Positions 45,852 to 54,784 of a stretch of DNA of 64,000 bases are shown one piece after another. The notes beneath the pieces are model-generated. The model saw only the letters and a list, made by a program, of their open reading frames with translations. It was not told where the DNA came from and ran no database searches. Within the stretch, counting starts at the first letter, position 1. Every line of letters begins with the position of its first letter. Origin of the DNA: an uncultured Polaribacter sp. (GTDB lineage: Bacteria; Bacteroidota; Bacteroidia; Flavobacteriales; Flavobacteriaceae); assembly GCA_943788865.1 (NCBI GenBank), contig CALSRX010000004.1:788258-852257 (forward strand). The letters are read 5' to 3'. The translations under genes were made by a program, and so were the position numbers.

Positions 45852-46109
45852 ATGAAATTACCAATTATAAAACACCTTACTAATTTTATCGAAGAGAACG
45901 ATCAAGATTATGTCATTGAAACTATAGAAACTTTAGAAGCTTTAACAGAAGTATCATCTTTAAAAGATGAAGAATTAGATGTTATTGGAGAACTTATTTC
46001 GAATATGTATGGGGCTATAGAAGTAGATAAAATGATCAAAGAAGGTATGCCGAAAAAAGAAGCACTGAATGCTTTTATGAAACGTGTACTAGGTTCTATT
46101 GATACTTAA
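45852..46109 (+). CDS. Small conserved protein of the peroxiredoxin–thioredoxin operon (DUF6952-like)
   Basis: This acidic, helix-rich 85-residue protein (LPIIKHLTNFIEENDQDYVI ... LDVIGELISNMYGAIEVDK ... GMPKKEALNAFMKRVLG) has no signal or membrane segment. I believe that it matches the small family found right after such thioredoxins in Flavobacteriia, whose function is unknown. It starts 2 bp after the thioredoxin stop and ends 21 bp before a strong terminator, so it is the last gene of the operon. A regulatory or adaptor role is speculation. Confidence 0.75.
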   Translation: MKLPIIKHLTNFIEENDQDYVIETIETLEALTEVSSLKDEELDVIGELISNMYGAIEVDKMIKEGMPKKEALNAFMKRVLGSIDT

Positions 46110-46130
46110 TTTTAGTATATAAATTATAAC

Positions 46131-46163
46131 AAAAATCCCGAGTTTAATAACTCGGGATTTTTT
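46131..46163 (+). terminator. Rho-independent terminator of the peroxiredoxin operon
   Basis: 14-bp arms AAAAATCCCGAGTT/AACTCGGGATTTTT with a TAAT loop are followed by Ts. It may act in both directions because a minus-strand small gene ends here. Confidence 0.9.
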
Positions 46164-46323
46164 ATGTTAATTTGTTTTGTTCTTCATTAGCTTTTCTAAT
46201 AATTGCTTTTAATTTTTCTTGTTGCGCAATTTTTTCTTGCTTTACCTTATTAATTTTTCGATTCATTAATTTGGTATGTTTGGCTTTGTTAACGGTATTT
46301 TTTGCCTTTCCTTTTTTAGGCAT
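46162..46323 (-). CDS. Small basic protein (53 aa)
   Basis: An ATG at 46323 opens a 53-codon frame starting MPKKGKAKNTVNKAKHTKL and continuing as a charged helix (NRKINKVKQEKIAQQEKL) to TAA at 46164-46162. It is very rich in lysine, with a start style (MPKKGK) common to small nucleic-acid-associated proteins of this phylum. It lies 23 bp after the histidine kinase stop on the same strand and ends exactly at the terminator stem. The function is unknown. Confidence 0.55.
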   Translation of the reverse strand: MPKKGKAKNTVNKAKHTKLMNRKINKVKQEKIAQQEKLKAIIRKANEEQNKLT

Positions 46324-46346
46324 TTAAATGATGAGAATAAGAGTTT

Positions 46347-48023
46347 TTAAGAATTTGCATTGATCATTTCTTCTATTTTATTAAGAAGGTCTTTAGGGTC
46401 AAATGGTTTATAAACAAAACCATCCATACCACTATCACGAATTTTATTTTTTACTTCAACAAAAACAGAAGCTGAAAGTGCTAAAATCGGAATTTTAGTG
46501 TTAAATTTTCTTATTTCAGTAGAGGCGGTATACCCATCCATAACAGGCATTTGAATGTCCATAAGAACAGTGTCGTAATGATTTTCTTTTACCATATCTA
46601 CTGCTTGCTGACCATCATTAGCTACAGATATTTCTAAACCAGCTTTTTCCAATATTTGTTTACCAACCATAACGTTGATAAGGTTGTCTTCTACCAGTAA
46701 AACTTTTTCACCTTTGAAACCATATTCTTTCTTTTCGATTTGTTTTTCTATTTCATGATCTGAAACTGTGTTTAATTCTAAATCAAAATAAAATCGACTT
46801 CCTTCATTCAGAGTACTATCAATAATTACTTTAGAATTCATAGCTGTTACAATTCCTTTCACAATAGAAAGTCCTAGCCCAGTTCCACCATATAATCGAT
46901 TTGTGCTACTAGATGCTTGGGTAAATGCTTCCCAAATTTTCTCTTGTTGTTTTTGCGTTAAGCCAATACCAGTATCTCTAACTTCGGTGTGTAAAATGAT
47001 ACTTTTATCTGTGGCTGATTTTTTCTTAATTAATAAGGTTACACTCCCTTTATCAGTAAACTTTATAGCATTAGAAACAAGGTTGTTAATTACTTGGTTA
47101 AAACGAACAACATCTAATAAAACTACAGGAATGTCTTCATCAATTTCTAATTCTAATTCAATCCCTTTCTTTAAACAAGATGATTCGTGTATTTTTTTGA
47201 TTTGCTTTACAACGCCTGATATATCAGCGGGGATTAGATCTAATTCTATACTTTTAGACTCCATTTTACTAAAATCCAAAACGTTGTTTAGTAAGTTTAA
47301 TAAAATTTTACCTGAATAATTTAATGCTTCGATATTTTCTTTTTGATCTGGACGTGGATTCGATTCATTTAAAATATACGACAATCCTATAATAGCATTT
47401 AAAGGCGTTCTAATTTCGTGACTCATCGTACTTAAAAACTGAGACTTAGCATTCTATGCTTCAATAGCTTCCTCTTTTTTAGTATGAATTTTAGAAAAAT
47501 AGCGTGCATTTAAATAAGAAAAATAAACCAATTGAAAGGTTACCAAAACGATTGTACTAATTACTGAAACTGGATAAACAGTATGTATTGCTAGTTCACG
47601 ATCCATTTGAGTATCCGTAAAAAGCTTAAAATTTGTAAAGTGTAAAAGAATCCAAAATATTCCCGGTAAAATAGAAAACAGACCTACATAGATCTTCTCT
47701 TTTCTAAAAGAAAATAGTAAAAAGGGTAATCCAATTGCAAACATTAATACAAATTCTACACTCCCACCTTTGCCTATAAAAGAGGCCGTTAAAGAAACAC
47801 TAAAGTTTAAAGCAATCAGGTAAATCACTCTAGCAACCGTTAAATTACCATACCTAGAAAGTAAACAAGAAATAACAAATAGAACCGCTGTAATTCCTAA
47901 ATAGTTACTTAACTTTGGCATATCAATAGCTCTCGCTATAAAAAACCAAATAAGTGTAATTACTGTTGTTAAAATAGAAAGCGAAAAAACTAATTTTACT
48001 CTTGTTTGGGAGAAGTCAGCCAT
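46347..48023 (-). pseudogene. Hybrid sensor histidine kinase with an in-frame TAG stop
   Basis: From ATG 48023 the frame encodes six membrane helices (about 8-180, FSLSILTTVITLIWFF ... VSVISTIVLVTFQLVYFSYL) and a linker HTKKEEAIEA, then TAG at 47456-47454. The same frame resumes NAKSQFLSTMSHEIRTPLNA (phospho-acceptor His in the H-box) and runs through the HATPase domain (NNLVSNAIKF, VRDTGIGL, YGGTGLGLSIVKG) to a receiver domain (VLLVEDN, LMDIQMPVMDGY) and TAA. The 559-codon span is uninterrupted apart from that one codon, where alanine or asparagine-like residues precede NAKSQFL in homologues. A frame open upstream to 48215 overlaps the divergent penicillin acylase gene and is not needed. As read, the kinase is split; a single-base error or a real nonsense mutation are both possible. 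Confidence 0.85.
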
Positions 48024-48135
48024 ACAAAATGATATATGTTTAGTTGCTAAGTTATTAATTTTAATTTTAAAATCAAATGCTATTGAAATATTACTAACTA
48101 TTTCAAACTCCTTATATTTACACAAATAATTTTTT

Positions 48136-50232
48136 ATGAGAGTTGTATTCTTTTTTCTAGTCTTACTGTCTGTAAGTTGCACCACTAAACCAGAAGCAAT
48201 AGAATTTTCTGCCATTAAAATTGCTAGAGATACTTATGGTGTTCCACACATCATCGCAAAAACAGATGCAGAAGTTGCTTACGGCTTGGCTTGGGCACAA
48301 TGCGAAGATCAATTTATAACCTTGCAAGAATTAATGGCAGCCTGTAAAGGCATGTTGGGTGAAATAAAAGGAAAAGAAGGATTGGTTGCGGATTTCGGCA
48401 TTAAATTTATGGGCTTGCAAGAAATTGCAAAAGCCAATTATAAAAGAGATGTCACAGGTAAATTTAAAACCTATTTAGAAAGTTTTGTTGCAGGTGTTAA
48501 CGCATATGCAACTTTACATCCTGAAGAAGTGGTGTTAGACGATTTGTTTCCAATTACGGGTCAAGATGTAATTGTTGGTTATTTACTAGGGAATTTAGAA
48601 GTATCACACGCAGGAAAAGATTTGGCAAAAATTTTAAACGGAACTATTTTAAAAGAGTTGAATACTGATGTTCCAAAAGGTTCTAATGCAATTGCTATTT
48701 CGAAAAGAAAAACTACTGATGATAAAACCTATTTAGCAATCAATTCACATCAACCATTAGAAGGTTGGTATTCATGGTATGAAGCACATTTAGTTAGTGA
48801 TGAAGGTATGAATATTTTGGGTGGTACCTTTGCTGGTGGAATTTGTATTTTTCATGGAGCAAACGAAAATTTAGCTTGGGCACACACCGTAAATCATGCA
48901 GATTTTTCGGATGTGTATCAATTAGAAATGAATCCAAAAAACGACAATCAATATAAATTTGACGGAGAATGGTTAGAGTTGAAAAAAAAGAAATATACTT
49001 CTTGGTTTAAGTTAGCTGGCCCCATAAAGTTTCCAATAAGTAGAACTATTTATGAAAGTAAATATGGACCCACCTTTAAAACAGAACAAGGAGTTTTTGC
49101 TTGGAATTTTGTGGTAGGTCGCTCAATAAAAATGGCAGAGCAGTGGTACGAAATGAATAAAGCGACCAACTTTAAAGAGTTCAAAAATGCACTTGAAATA
49201 CTTGGAATTTCTACGCTAAACTTTGTGTATGCAGATAGAGAAGACAATATTTATTATGTAAGTAATGGTGGTTTTCCGTATCGAAATCCTAAATACAATT
49301 GGAGTGGAATTTTACCAGGAAATACCTCTGAGACATTATGGGGCGAAAAGACAATTCCTTTAGATAGTTTGCCTCAAGTTTTAAATCCGAAAGGCGGATG
49401 GGTTTTTAACACGAACAATACCCCGTATTCTGCAACAGATTCTTTATCTAATTTTAAAGAAACTTCGTTGAATAAAATTATGGGCTATCAATCTAAAGGT
49501 TTGGAAAACAATAGGAGTTCTCGGTTTTTAGAATTGATTTCTCAATACGATTCTTTGTCGTATTCTGATTTTAAACGCATTAAGTACGACAATCAATATC
49601 CTTCTAAAATGACAACACCAAAAGCCATCAATTTAGAAGATTTAATGCATTTAGACGCTTCTAAATATCCAGATATTTCTGATGCAATTACACAGTTAAC
49701 GAATTGGAATCGGAAGTCTAATTTAGAAAATACTACTGCGGCATTATTTATTATTTCTTGGTTAGAAATTGATCGCATTAGAACTGAATCTGGAAGAAAT
49801 ATTCTTTACGGAACAGTGACCGAAGAAGATTGTGTGGCGGGAATTAGAAAGGCAAAAAAAGAACTGCTAGAAAAATATGGGAGCTTAGAAGTTCCACTAA
49901 AAAAAGTGCAACGGCTAATTAGAGGAGATGTAAATTTACCCATGGCTGGAATGCCAGATGTTTTGGCAGCAATGTACAGCAAAGAACATACAGATGGCAC
50001 ATATAAAGCTTTTGCTGGAGAGTCGTATATAGAATTAGTTCGTTTTGGAAAAAATGGAGTAGAGATAGAAAGTGTAAATACCTTCGGAGCTTCAGAAAAA
50101 CCAACTAGCAAGTATTATACCTCAGAAATGAAATTGTTTGCGAATCAACAACTGAAAAAAATGACATTAAATAAAAAGGAAGTATTAAAAAATGCTGTTC
50201 GAATTTATTCTCCTTTTGGGATAAAAAAATAA
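48136..50232 (+). CDS. Penicillin acylase family lipoprotein (N-acyl amidohydrolase)
   Basis: This 698-residue Ntn-hydrolase is normally self-cleaved into two chains. It has a lipoprotein signal (MRVVFFFLVLLSVSC, Cys15) and an alpha-chain region ARDTYGVPHIIAKTDAEVAY near 31-50. The new beta-chain N-terminus would be Ser183 in KGSNAIAISKRKT, the usual nucleophile. HGANENLAWAHTVNHADFSD near 239 and YVSNGGFPYRNP near 375 are typical. Substrates of the family include penicillins, acyl-homoserine lactones and aculeacin. The substrate here is unknown, so quorum-signal hydrolysis is only a possibility. It is divergent from the histidine kinase gene. Confidence 0.9.
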   Translation: MRVVFFFLVLLSVSCTTKPEAIEFSAIKIARDTYGVPHIIAKTDAEVAYGLAWAQCEDQFITLQELMAACKGMLGEIKGKEGLVADFGIKFMGLQEIAKANYKRDVTGKFKTYLESFVAGVNAYATLHPEEVVLDDLFPITGQDVIVGYLLGNLEVSHAGKDLAKILNGTILKELNTDVPKGSNAIAISKRKTTDDKTYLAINSHQPLEGWYSWYEAHLVSDEGMNILGGTFAGGICIFHGANENLAWAHTVNHADFSDVYQLEMNPKNDNQYKFDGEWLELKKKKYTSWFKLAGPIKFPISRTIYESKYGPTFKTEQGVFAWNFVVGRSIKMAEQWYEMNKATNFKEFKNALEILGISTLNFVYADREDNIYYVSNGGFPYRNPKYNWSGILPGNTSETLWGEKTIPLDSLPQVLNPKGGWVFNTNNTPYSATDSLSNFKETSLNKIMGYQSKGLENNRSSRFLELISQYDSLSYSDFKRIKYDNQYPSKMTTPKAINLEDLMHLDASKYPDISDAITQLTNWNRKSNLENTTAALFIISWLEIDRIRTESGRNILYGTVTEEDCVAGIRKAKKELLEKYGSLEVPLKKVQRLIRGDVNLPMAGMPDVLAAMYSKEHTDGTYKAFAGESYIELVRFGKNGVEIESVNTFGASEKPTSKYYTSEMKLFANQQLKKMTLNKKEVLKNAVRIYSPFGIKK

Positions 50233-50264
50233 GCTATCAAAGTAGATTTTGATAGCTTGTTTTT
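50231..50264 (+). terminator. Rho-independent terminator after the penicillin acylase gene
   Basis: Perfect 11-bp arms AAGCTATCAAA/TTTGATAGCTT are followed by a T-rich run, starting directly at the stop codon of the gene. Confidence 0.85.
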
Positions 50265-50274
50265 TATATTACTA

Positions 50275-51441
50275 TTATTTTAATAGTTCGTCAAGTTTTT
50301 CGAATGCCTTTTCTCCACTCCCTAAGTAGCGTTGTATAATTTTGCCTTCAGGGTCAATAATAAACTTTGTAGGAAAACCAGCTACATTAAATTTTAACAC
50401 CAAGTTATCAGTGTCTTTTCCAGATTGTACTTGTTGCCAATCATATCCTTTTTCTTTTAGGAAATTGACCATTTTTTCTTTAGAGTCACCACTATTAATT
50501 CCTAAAACAGTCATCTTGTTGGCATATTTATCTGCATATTCTTTTACTTTAGGCATTTCTGCAACACAGGGACTACACCAAACTCCCCAGAAATCAATCA
50601 ATACATATTTTCCTCGTAATGAGCTAAATGTGAAATCTGAACCATCTATGGTTTTGTTACTTGTAAAATCGGGTACAGTTTTGCCAATTAAGGTAGATTC
50701 TATGCCTTTAACTCTTGATGCTAGCTCTTTGTAATACGTAAAATTCTCTAAGCTTTTATCAAATTTATTAAATGTGGCAACAGCTTCTTCATTAGAAATT
50801 TGTCTTCTAACCATCATGTCAGATAAATACCAAACAGCAGCTTCTGAAGTTGGATTCTTTTTTATAAAATCACTCTTCAATCGAATTACTTCTTCGTCTA
50901 ATTGCACAATAGAATCTGTAATGATTTTGAACCGAGGGGCTTCTTCTTCTAATTTATTTTTCTTTAATAAATAGTTTACAGAAGCATTCATCAACGGAAA
51001 TATCTTGCTGTTAATTTTTGCTAAATCATCATTTGTTTTTGTTCCTGTTGGATATGCATTGATAAAATCAGTCACCTCTCCTTTAAACACGATTTGGTCA
51101 CCAGGTTTTGCAATAAAAGCAAATTGTGATGATTTTGCAGGATAATAGCCTCTGCCAGATCTTTTGATAGTACGTTCTACATTTGGCCAAAAAATAATAT
51201 GTTCAGCTTTGTTGATTTTTGCAGTATAGGTAAATTTACCATCTTTTACGAAAATAGAATCTGTAACCCTTTTCCCAGAACTATCATACACGCTTCTAGA
51301 CATGTAGTTAGTTTCTAAACCTTTGATATCTCCACTAACAGTAAAGGAATCTGCGGGTGTTTTTGATTCTTGATTGCAGGAAACTAGTAATGCTATCGCT
51401 ATTAGTAAAAAACTATTTTTTAGATTGTTTTTTGTTGTCAT
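50275..51441 (-). CDS. TlpA-like disulfide reductase lipoprotein with N-terminal DUF4369 domain
   Basis: The 388 residues begin with a lipoprotein signal (SFLLIAIALLVSC, Cys22). A beta-rich DUF4369-like N-domain of about 35-240 residues (FTVSGDIKGLETNYMSR, YTAKINKAEHIIF) is followed by a C-terminal thioredoxin domain. The redox motif Trp-Cys-Ser-Pro-Cys lies in VLIDFWGVWCSPCVAEMP near 285, and the cis-proline region is FNVAGFPTKFIIDPEGK. Such proteins reduce disulfides on the outer face of the membrane, often for cytochrome maturation. Its start overlaps the end of the DUF1456 gene by 29 bp; the signal peptide argues for this start. Confidence 0.92.
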   Translation of the reverse strand: MTTKNNLKNSFLLIAIALLVSCNQESKTPADSFTVSGDIKGLETNYMSRSVYDSSGKRVTDSIFVKDGKFTYTAKINKAEHIIFWPNVERTIKRSGRGYYPAKSSQFAFIAKPGDQIVFKGEVTDFINAYPTGTKTNDDLAKINSKIFPLMNASVNYLLKKNKLEEEAPRFKIITDSIVQLDEEVIRLKSDFIKKNPTSEAAVWYLSDMMVRRQISNEEAVATFNKFDKSLENFTYYKELASRVKGIESTLIGKTVPDFTSNKTIDGSDFTFSSLRGKYVLIDFWGVWCSPCVAEMPKVKEYADKYANKMTVLGINSGDSKEKMVNFLKEKGYDWQQVQSGKDTDNLVLKFNVAGFPTKFIIDPEGKIIQRYLGSGEKAFEKLDELLK

Positions 51442-51703
51442 TTGATTTGGTTTTTTGTTGAGGTTTTTCTCCTTTAGAAGGCATTGGTCCTCGTAAATGA
51501 ATAATTAACCCGTTTAAAAAATTACGTAAAATTTGATCTCCACATTCCATGTACTTTGGATGCTCTTCGTTTCTAAAAAAAGCACCAAGCTCTCCTTTAG
51601 AAACTTTAAAATCTACCAAAGCGCAGATTTCAATTATATCTGTATCTCTCAACTTGTGAGCTACACGTAATTTTTTAAAAATATCGTTGTTTGTTAATCC
51701 CAT
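51413..51703 (-). CDS. DUF1456 (YehS-like) family protein
   Basis: The 96-residue protein fits the YehS/DUF1456 family in its start TNNDIFKKLRVAHKLRDTDI and in FKVSKGELGAFFRNEEHPKY, with a lysine- and glutamine-rich tail added. The function of the family is unknown. The gene overlaps the start of the TlpA-like gene, so translation of the two may be coupled. Confidence 0.85.
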   Translation of the reverse strand: MGLTNNDIFKKLRVAHKLRDTDIIEICALVDFKVSKGELGAFFRNEEHPKYMECGDQILRNFLNGLIIHLRGPMPSKGEKPQQKTKSNDNKKQSKK

Positions 51704-51778
51704 ATAGCAAATGTATGTTATTTAAAAATAAAATAAATATCAGTTTAAGTGAAATGTAGATTATTTTTTAATGAAGTA

Positions 51779-52399
51779 CTAATCTACCATTTGAAAAATA
51801 GCCAAAGCATATACGGCAAAACGAGCAAAACGAAATAAGCCAAAAAGCATCACGCCTTTTAAAGGGTATTTTATCAGTCCGCCAGCCATACAAGTAATAG
51901 AAAATGGTATTGGTAATAAAGCGCCAACTACAATTAAAAAACCACCCCATTTACTAGTGTTTTTTAATTGTTTTGCCATTTTTACTTCTAAGAAATTTTT
52001 AACCTTTTCAATTTTTAATGCTGTTTTTCCGATAAAAAAAGAAATAATTCCACCTAAATACGATAAAGTAGCAAGAATTGCAAGGGTAATTACTGGATTA
52101 CTTGTTTTTTTAGACCAAGCAATAAATATTTCAGGCGGAATTAACCCTAAAACAGATTCTGAAACAAAGAAAACTGACAGCACACCAATGGTAGAAAAAG
52201 TTTCGGTCATGTGTTGCAAACCATCATTAATGTTGTAGACATATTTATTAAAAAGCAATAAGCCAACCACTACCAACGCAATCGGAATAATCGACTTGCG
52301 TAAGCTAACTCCAATAAATTTATAAAACCCAGTATATGAATAATACTGGTGTAATAATTGGTATTTTGGTTTTTTTCTAACTCTTTTTCTTTTACTCAT
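51779..52399 (-). CDS. VTT/DedA-like integral membrane protein
   Basis: The 206-residue protein has a basic N-terminus (SKRKRVRKKPKYQLLHQYY) and about five membrane segments, with ESVLGLIPPEIFIAW near 81 and YLGGIISFFIGK near 113. VVGALLPIPFSITCMAGGLI near 156 matches the re-entrant G-x-x-x-P-x-P region of SNARE-associated/DedA proteins. These are flippases or transporters for lipid carriers or phospholipids in the families studied. It is a single gene on the minus strand upstream of DUF1456. Confidence 0.8.
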   Translation of the reverse strand: MSKRKRVRKKPKYQLLHQYYSYTGFYKFIGVSLRKSIIPIALVVVGLLLFNKYVYNINDGLQHMTETFSTIGVLSVFFVSESVLGLIPPEIFIAWSKKTSNPVITLAILATLSYLGGIISFFIGKTALKIEKVKNFLEVKMAKQLKNTSKWGGFLIVVGALLPIPFSITCMAGGLIKYPLKGVMLFGLFRFARFAVYALAIFQMVD

Positions 52400-52497
52400 T
52401 TAGTTGCTTGATAGTTTCTTTTTTAGCAGCAGCAAATATACAGTATAATTCAATTTTACACGAATATTACCTTCAGTTTTAACGAAAAATTAATAGC

Positions 52498-54054
52498 TTA
52501 GAATTTAGCAATGGCAGCTTCTGCACATCGTTCTCCATCCATAGCTGCAGAAACAATTCCGCCAGCATAACCGCCACCTTCGCCACAAGGAAATAATCCT
52601 TCAATTTCTGGGTGTTCTAGATTCTCTTTTCTTGGGATGTTAACTGGAGATGAGGTTCTAGATTCTACACCAACAACATTAGCTTCAGCCGTATAGTAAC
52701 CATGCATTTTTTGCCCGAATGCTTCAAAACCTTTTCGTAACCTTCCACCAATTATTTTAGGTAATAAAGAGTGTAGTGGAGCTGATTTTAATCCGGGTTG
52801 ATAAGATGTAGCATTTAAATCTATAGATAAATTTCCTTCTACAAAGTCTGTTAAACGTTGAGCTGGCGCTGTTTGACTTCTACCGCCAGAGGTAAATGCC
52901 AATCGTTCTAAATCTTTTTGAAATTCCAATCCTTTTAAAGGACCGAATTTCTCATATTTAGCAAAATCTTTGTCGATATTTAACTCAACAACAATTCCAG
53001 AATTTGCATACAAATTATTTCGTCTGCTTGGCGACATTCCGTTTACTACCACTTCGCCATTTGCTGTTGCAGCGGGAACGATGAATCCACCTGGACACAT
53101 ACAGAAAGAATATACACCTCGATCATTTACTTGCTGCACTAAGCTATATGCCGCAGCAGGCAATAATTCATCACGTTTTCCTTCACAATGATATTGTATA
53201 GAGTCTATGATATGTTGCGGATGTTCTACACGAACTCCCATGGCAAAAGATTTTGCTTTTAGAGAAATTTCTTTTTTATGGAGCAATTCATAAATATCTC
53301 TAGCAGAATGCCCAGTGGCTAAAATAACAGCATTTGCAGTCATTTCTGTTCCGTTTTGCAATTGAATAGCTTTAACTTTATTGTGTTGAATTATGAAATC
53401 GGTTACTCGAGTTTCAAAATGAATTTCGCCACCGTGATTTAAAATTGTTTCACGAATGTTCTGGATTATTTTTGGCAATTTATTAGTTCCAATATGCGGA
53501 TGTGCATCGATTAAGATTTGTTCAGAAGCTCCATGAAACACTAAGTTTTCAAAAATTCTACGAACATCGCCACGCTTTAAACTTCTAGTATATAATTTTC
53601 CATCAGAATAGGTTCCTGCACCACCTTCACCAAAGCAATAGTTAGAATCTTCGTTTACAAAATGTTCTTGGTTGATGGCTCTTAAATCTCTACGTCTGTC
53701 TTGAACATTTTTACCGCGTTCTAGCACAATTGGTTTAAATCCTAATTCTAAACAACGCAGTGCAGCATACATTCCGGCTGGCCCAAAACCAACGATATGA
53801 ATCTCTTTCGCATTAGAAACATCTTTATATTCAAATTGATATGCAGAAGTTTCTGGTATTGGTTCATTAATATACACAGCAACTTTGTAATTAAAGTAAA
53901 TTTGAGGTTTACGAGCATCAATAGATTTTCGCAATACTTTTACGCTAGAAATAGTAGAAGGTTTAATGCTTAAATGGTGTGCCGCTTTTTTAAGCAGGAT
54001 ACCTGTAACATTTTCTTCTTTTAATTGGATTCGAAGCTGTAATTCTTTTACCAT
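52498..54054 (-). CDS. NAD(P)/FAD-dependent oxidoreductase (uncharacterised FAD-dependent dehydrogenase family)
   Basis: The 518 residues have an N-terminal ferredoxin-like/ACT-like stretch (about 1-85, ISSVKVLRKSIDARKPQIYF). The FAD motif HIVGFGPAGMYAALRCLELG starts near 91. YCFGEGGAGTYSDGKLYTR near 144, VILATGHSARDIYELL near 243, FCMCPGGFIVPAATANGE near 319 and LFPCGEGGGYAGGIVSAAMD near 488 complete the pattern. This is the COG2509-type family, whose substrates are not known; it is often compared to electron-transfer flavoproteins and to HI0933-like proteins. It is monocistronic. Confidence 0.88.
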   Translation of the reverse strand: MVKELQLRIQLKEENVTGILLKKAAHHLSIKPSTISSVKVLRKSIDARKPQIYFNYKVAVYINEPIPETSAYQFEYKDVSNAKEIHIVGFGPAGMYAALRCLELGFKPIVLERGKNVQDRRRDLRAINQEHFVNEDSNYCFGEGGAGTYSDGKLYTRSLKRGDVRRIFENLVFHGASEQILIDAHPHIGTNKLPKIIQNIRETILNHGGEIHFETRVTDFIIQHNKVKAIQLQNGTEMTANAVILATGHSARDIYELLHKKEISLKAKSFAMGVRVEHPQHIIDSIQYHCEGKRDELLPAAAYSLVQQVNDRGVYSFCMCPGGFIVPAATANGEVVVNGMSPSRRNNLYANSGIVVELNIDKDFAKYEKFGPLKGLEFQKDLERLAFTSGGRSQTAPAQRLTDFVEGNLSIDLNATSYQPGLKSAPLHSLLPKIIGGRLRKGFEAFGQKMHGYYTAEANVVGVESRTSSPVNIPRKENLEHPEIEGLFPCGEGGGYAGGIVSAAMDGERCAEAAIAKF

Positions 54055-54221
54055 TTGGCAAAAATAAGGAAATTAAGTTTGTAAAACTTGGTTGCTTTTT
54101 TGAGAATTTTACAATTAAAAACTACTGATTTAAAAATAGTTATCTTTATTTTAACATTTTTTTAACTATATTAGAGAGAGCTAAAACTTAAATCCCCTTT
54201 TTAACTCAATTAATAACAAAA

Positions 54222-54764
54222 ATGAAAAACGCAGCTTTTATTTTTACGATTCAAATTTTTGAAAATAGTCAATCTCAAATGGTGTTTGATTATATTGAGT
54301 ATTTAATACTTCTAATTTGTTTTATGGCAGCTTCGATTTTAATGATGTTAATTCCAATTATTTTATGCTATTCGATGCTAGATAATTTTATTAGAATGAA
54401 TGGCTACAAAAAAGATATAAAAGAAAGAACAAAAAGTGAAGAAGCAAGTTCTAAGTACCTAAAAGCTATTTGTATTGAATACAATAAGGCTTCTTCTAAG
54501 TTTTTTAAAAATTTAAGCGCACTTGTAACTTGGAATATTTTCTCTTTTATTTATGTTTTTTTTGGTTTTGAAAACTTTAATGATGGTTTAAAGGAGTATT
54601 TTTATTTTCCATTCGCAGTATTACAATCGCTCAGTAAAGAAGAGATTTTTGACTCGATCTATAAATTTCAATCAAATTGGTTGTTTATGGGCGCTATTGT
54701 GTTGGCTACCTTTTCCTTTTCATTTTTTGGAAAATATATTGGTAAGAATATCGCTAAAGTATAA
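54222..54764 (+). CDS. Hypothetical membrane protein (180 aa)
   Basis: Three membrane segments are visible (about 23-52, YIEYLILLICFMAASILMML; near 103-120, WNIFSFIYVFFGF; and 152-172, LFMGAIVLATFSFSFFG). A charged cytoplasmic stretch lies between the first and second (DNFIRMNGYKKDIKERTKSE). I do not recognise the family. It stands alone between two convergent or divergent genes. Start at ATG 54222 is supported by a stop in frame just before. The function is unknown. Confidence 0.6.
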   Translation: MKNAAFIFTIQIFENSQSQMVFDYIEYLILLICFMAASILMMLIPIILCYSMLDNFIRMNGYKKDIKERTKSEEASSKYLKAICIEYNKASSKFFKNLSALVTWNIFSFIYVFFGFENFNDGLKEYFYFPFAVLQSLSKEEIFDSIYKFQSNWLFMGAIVLATFSFSFFGKYIGKNIAKV

Positions 54765-54784
54765 TTGAAAAAAATGGAGTAAAA

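Noticed and set aside
48024-48215. Longer N-terminus of the histidine kinase
   Set aside because: It would overlap the divergent penicillin acylase gene and its promoter, and ATG 48023 already leads straight into the first membrane helix.
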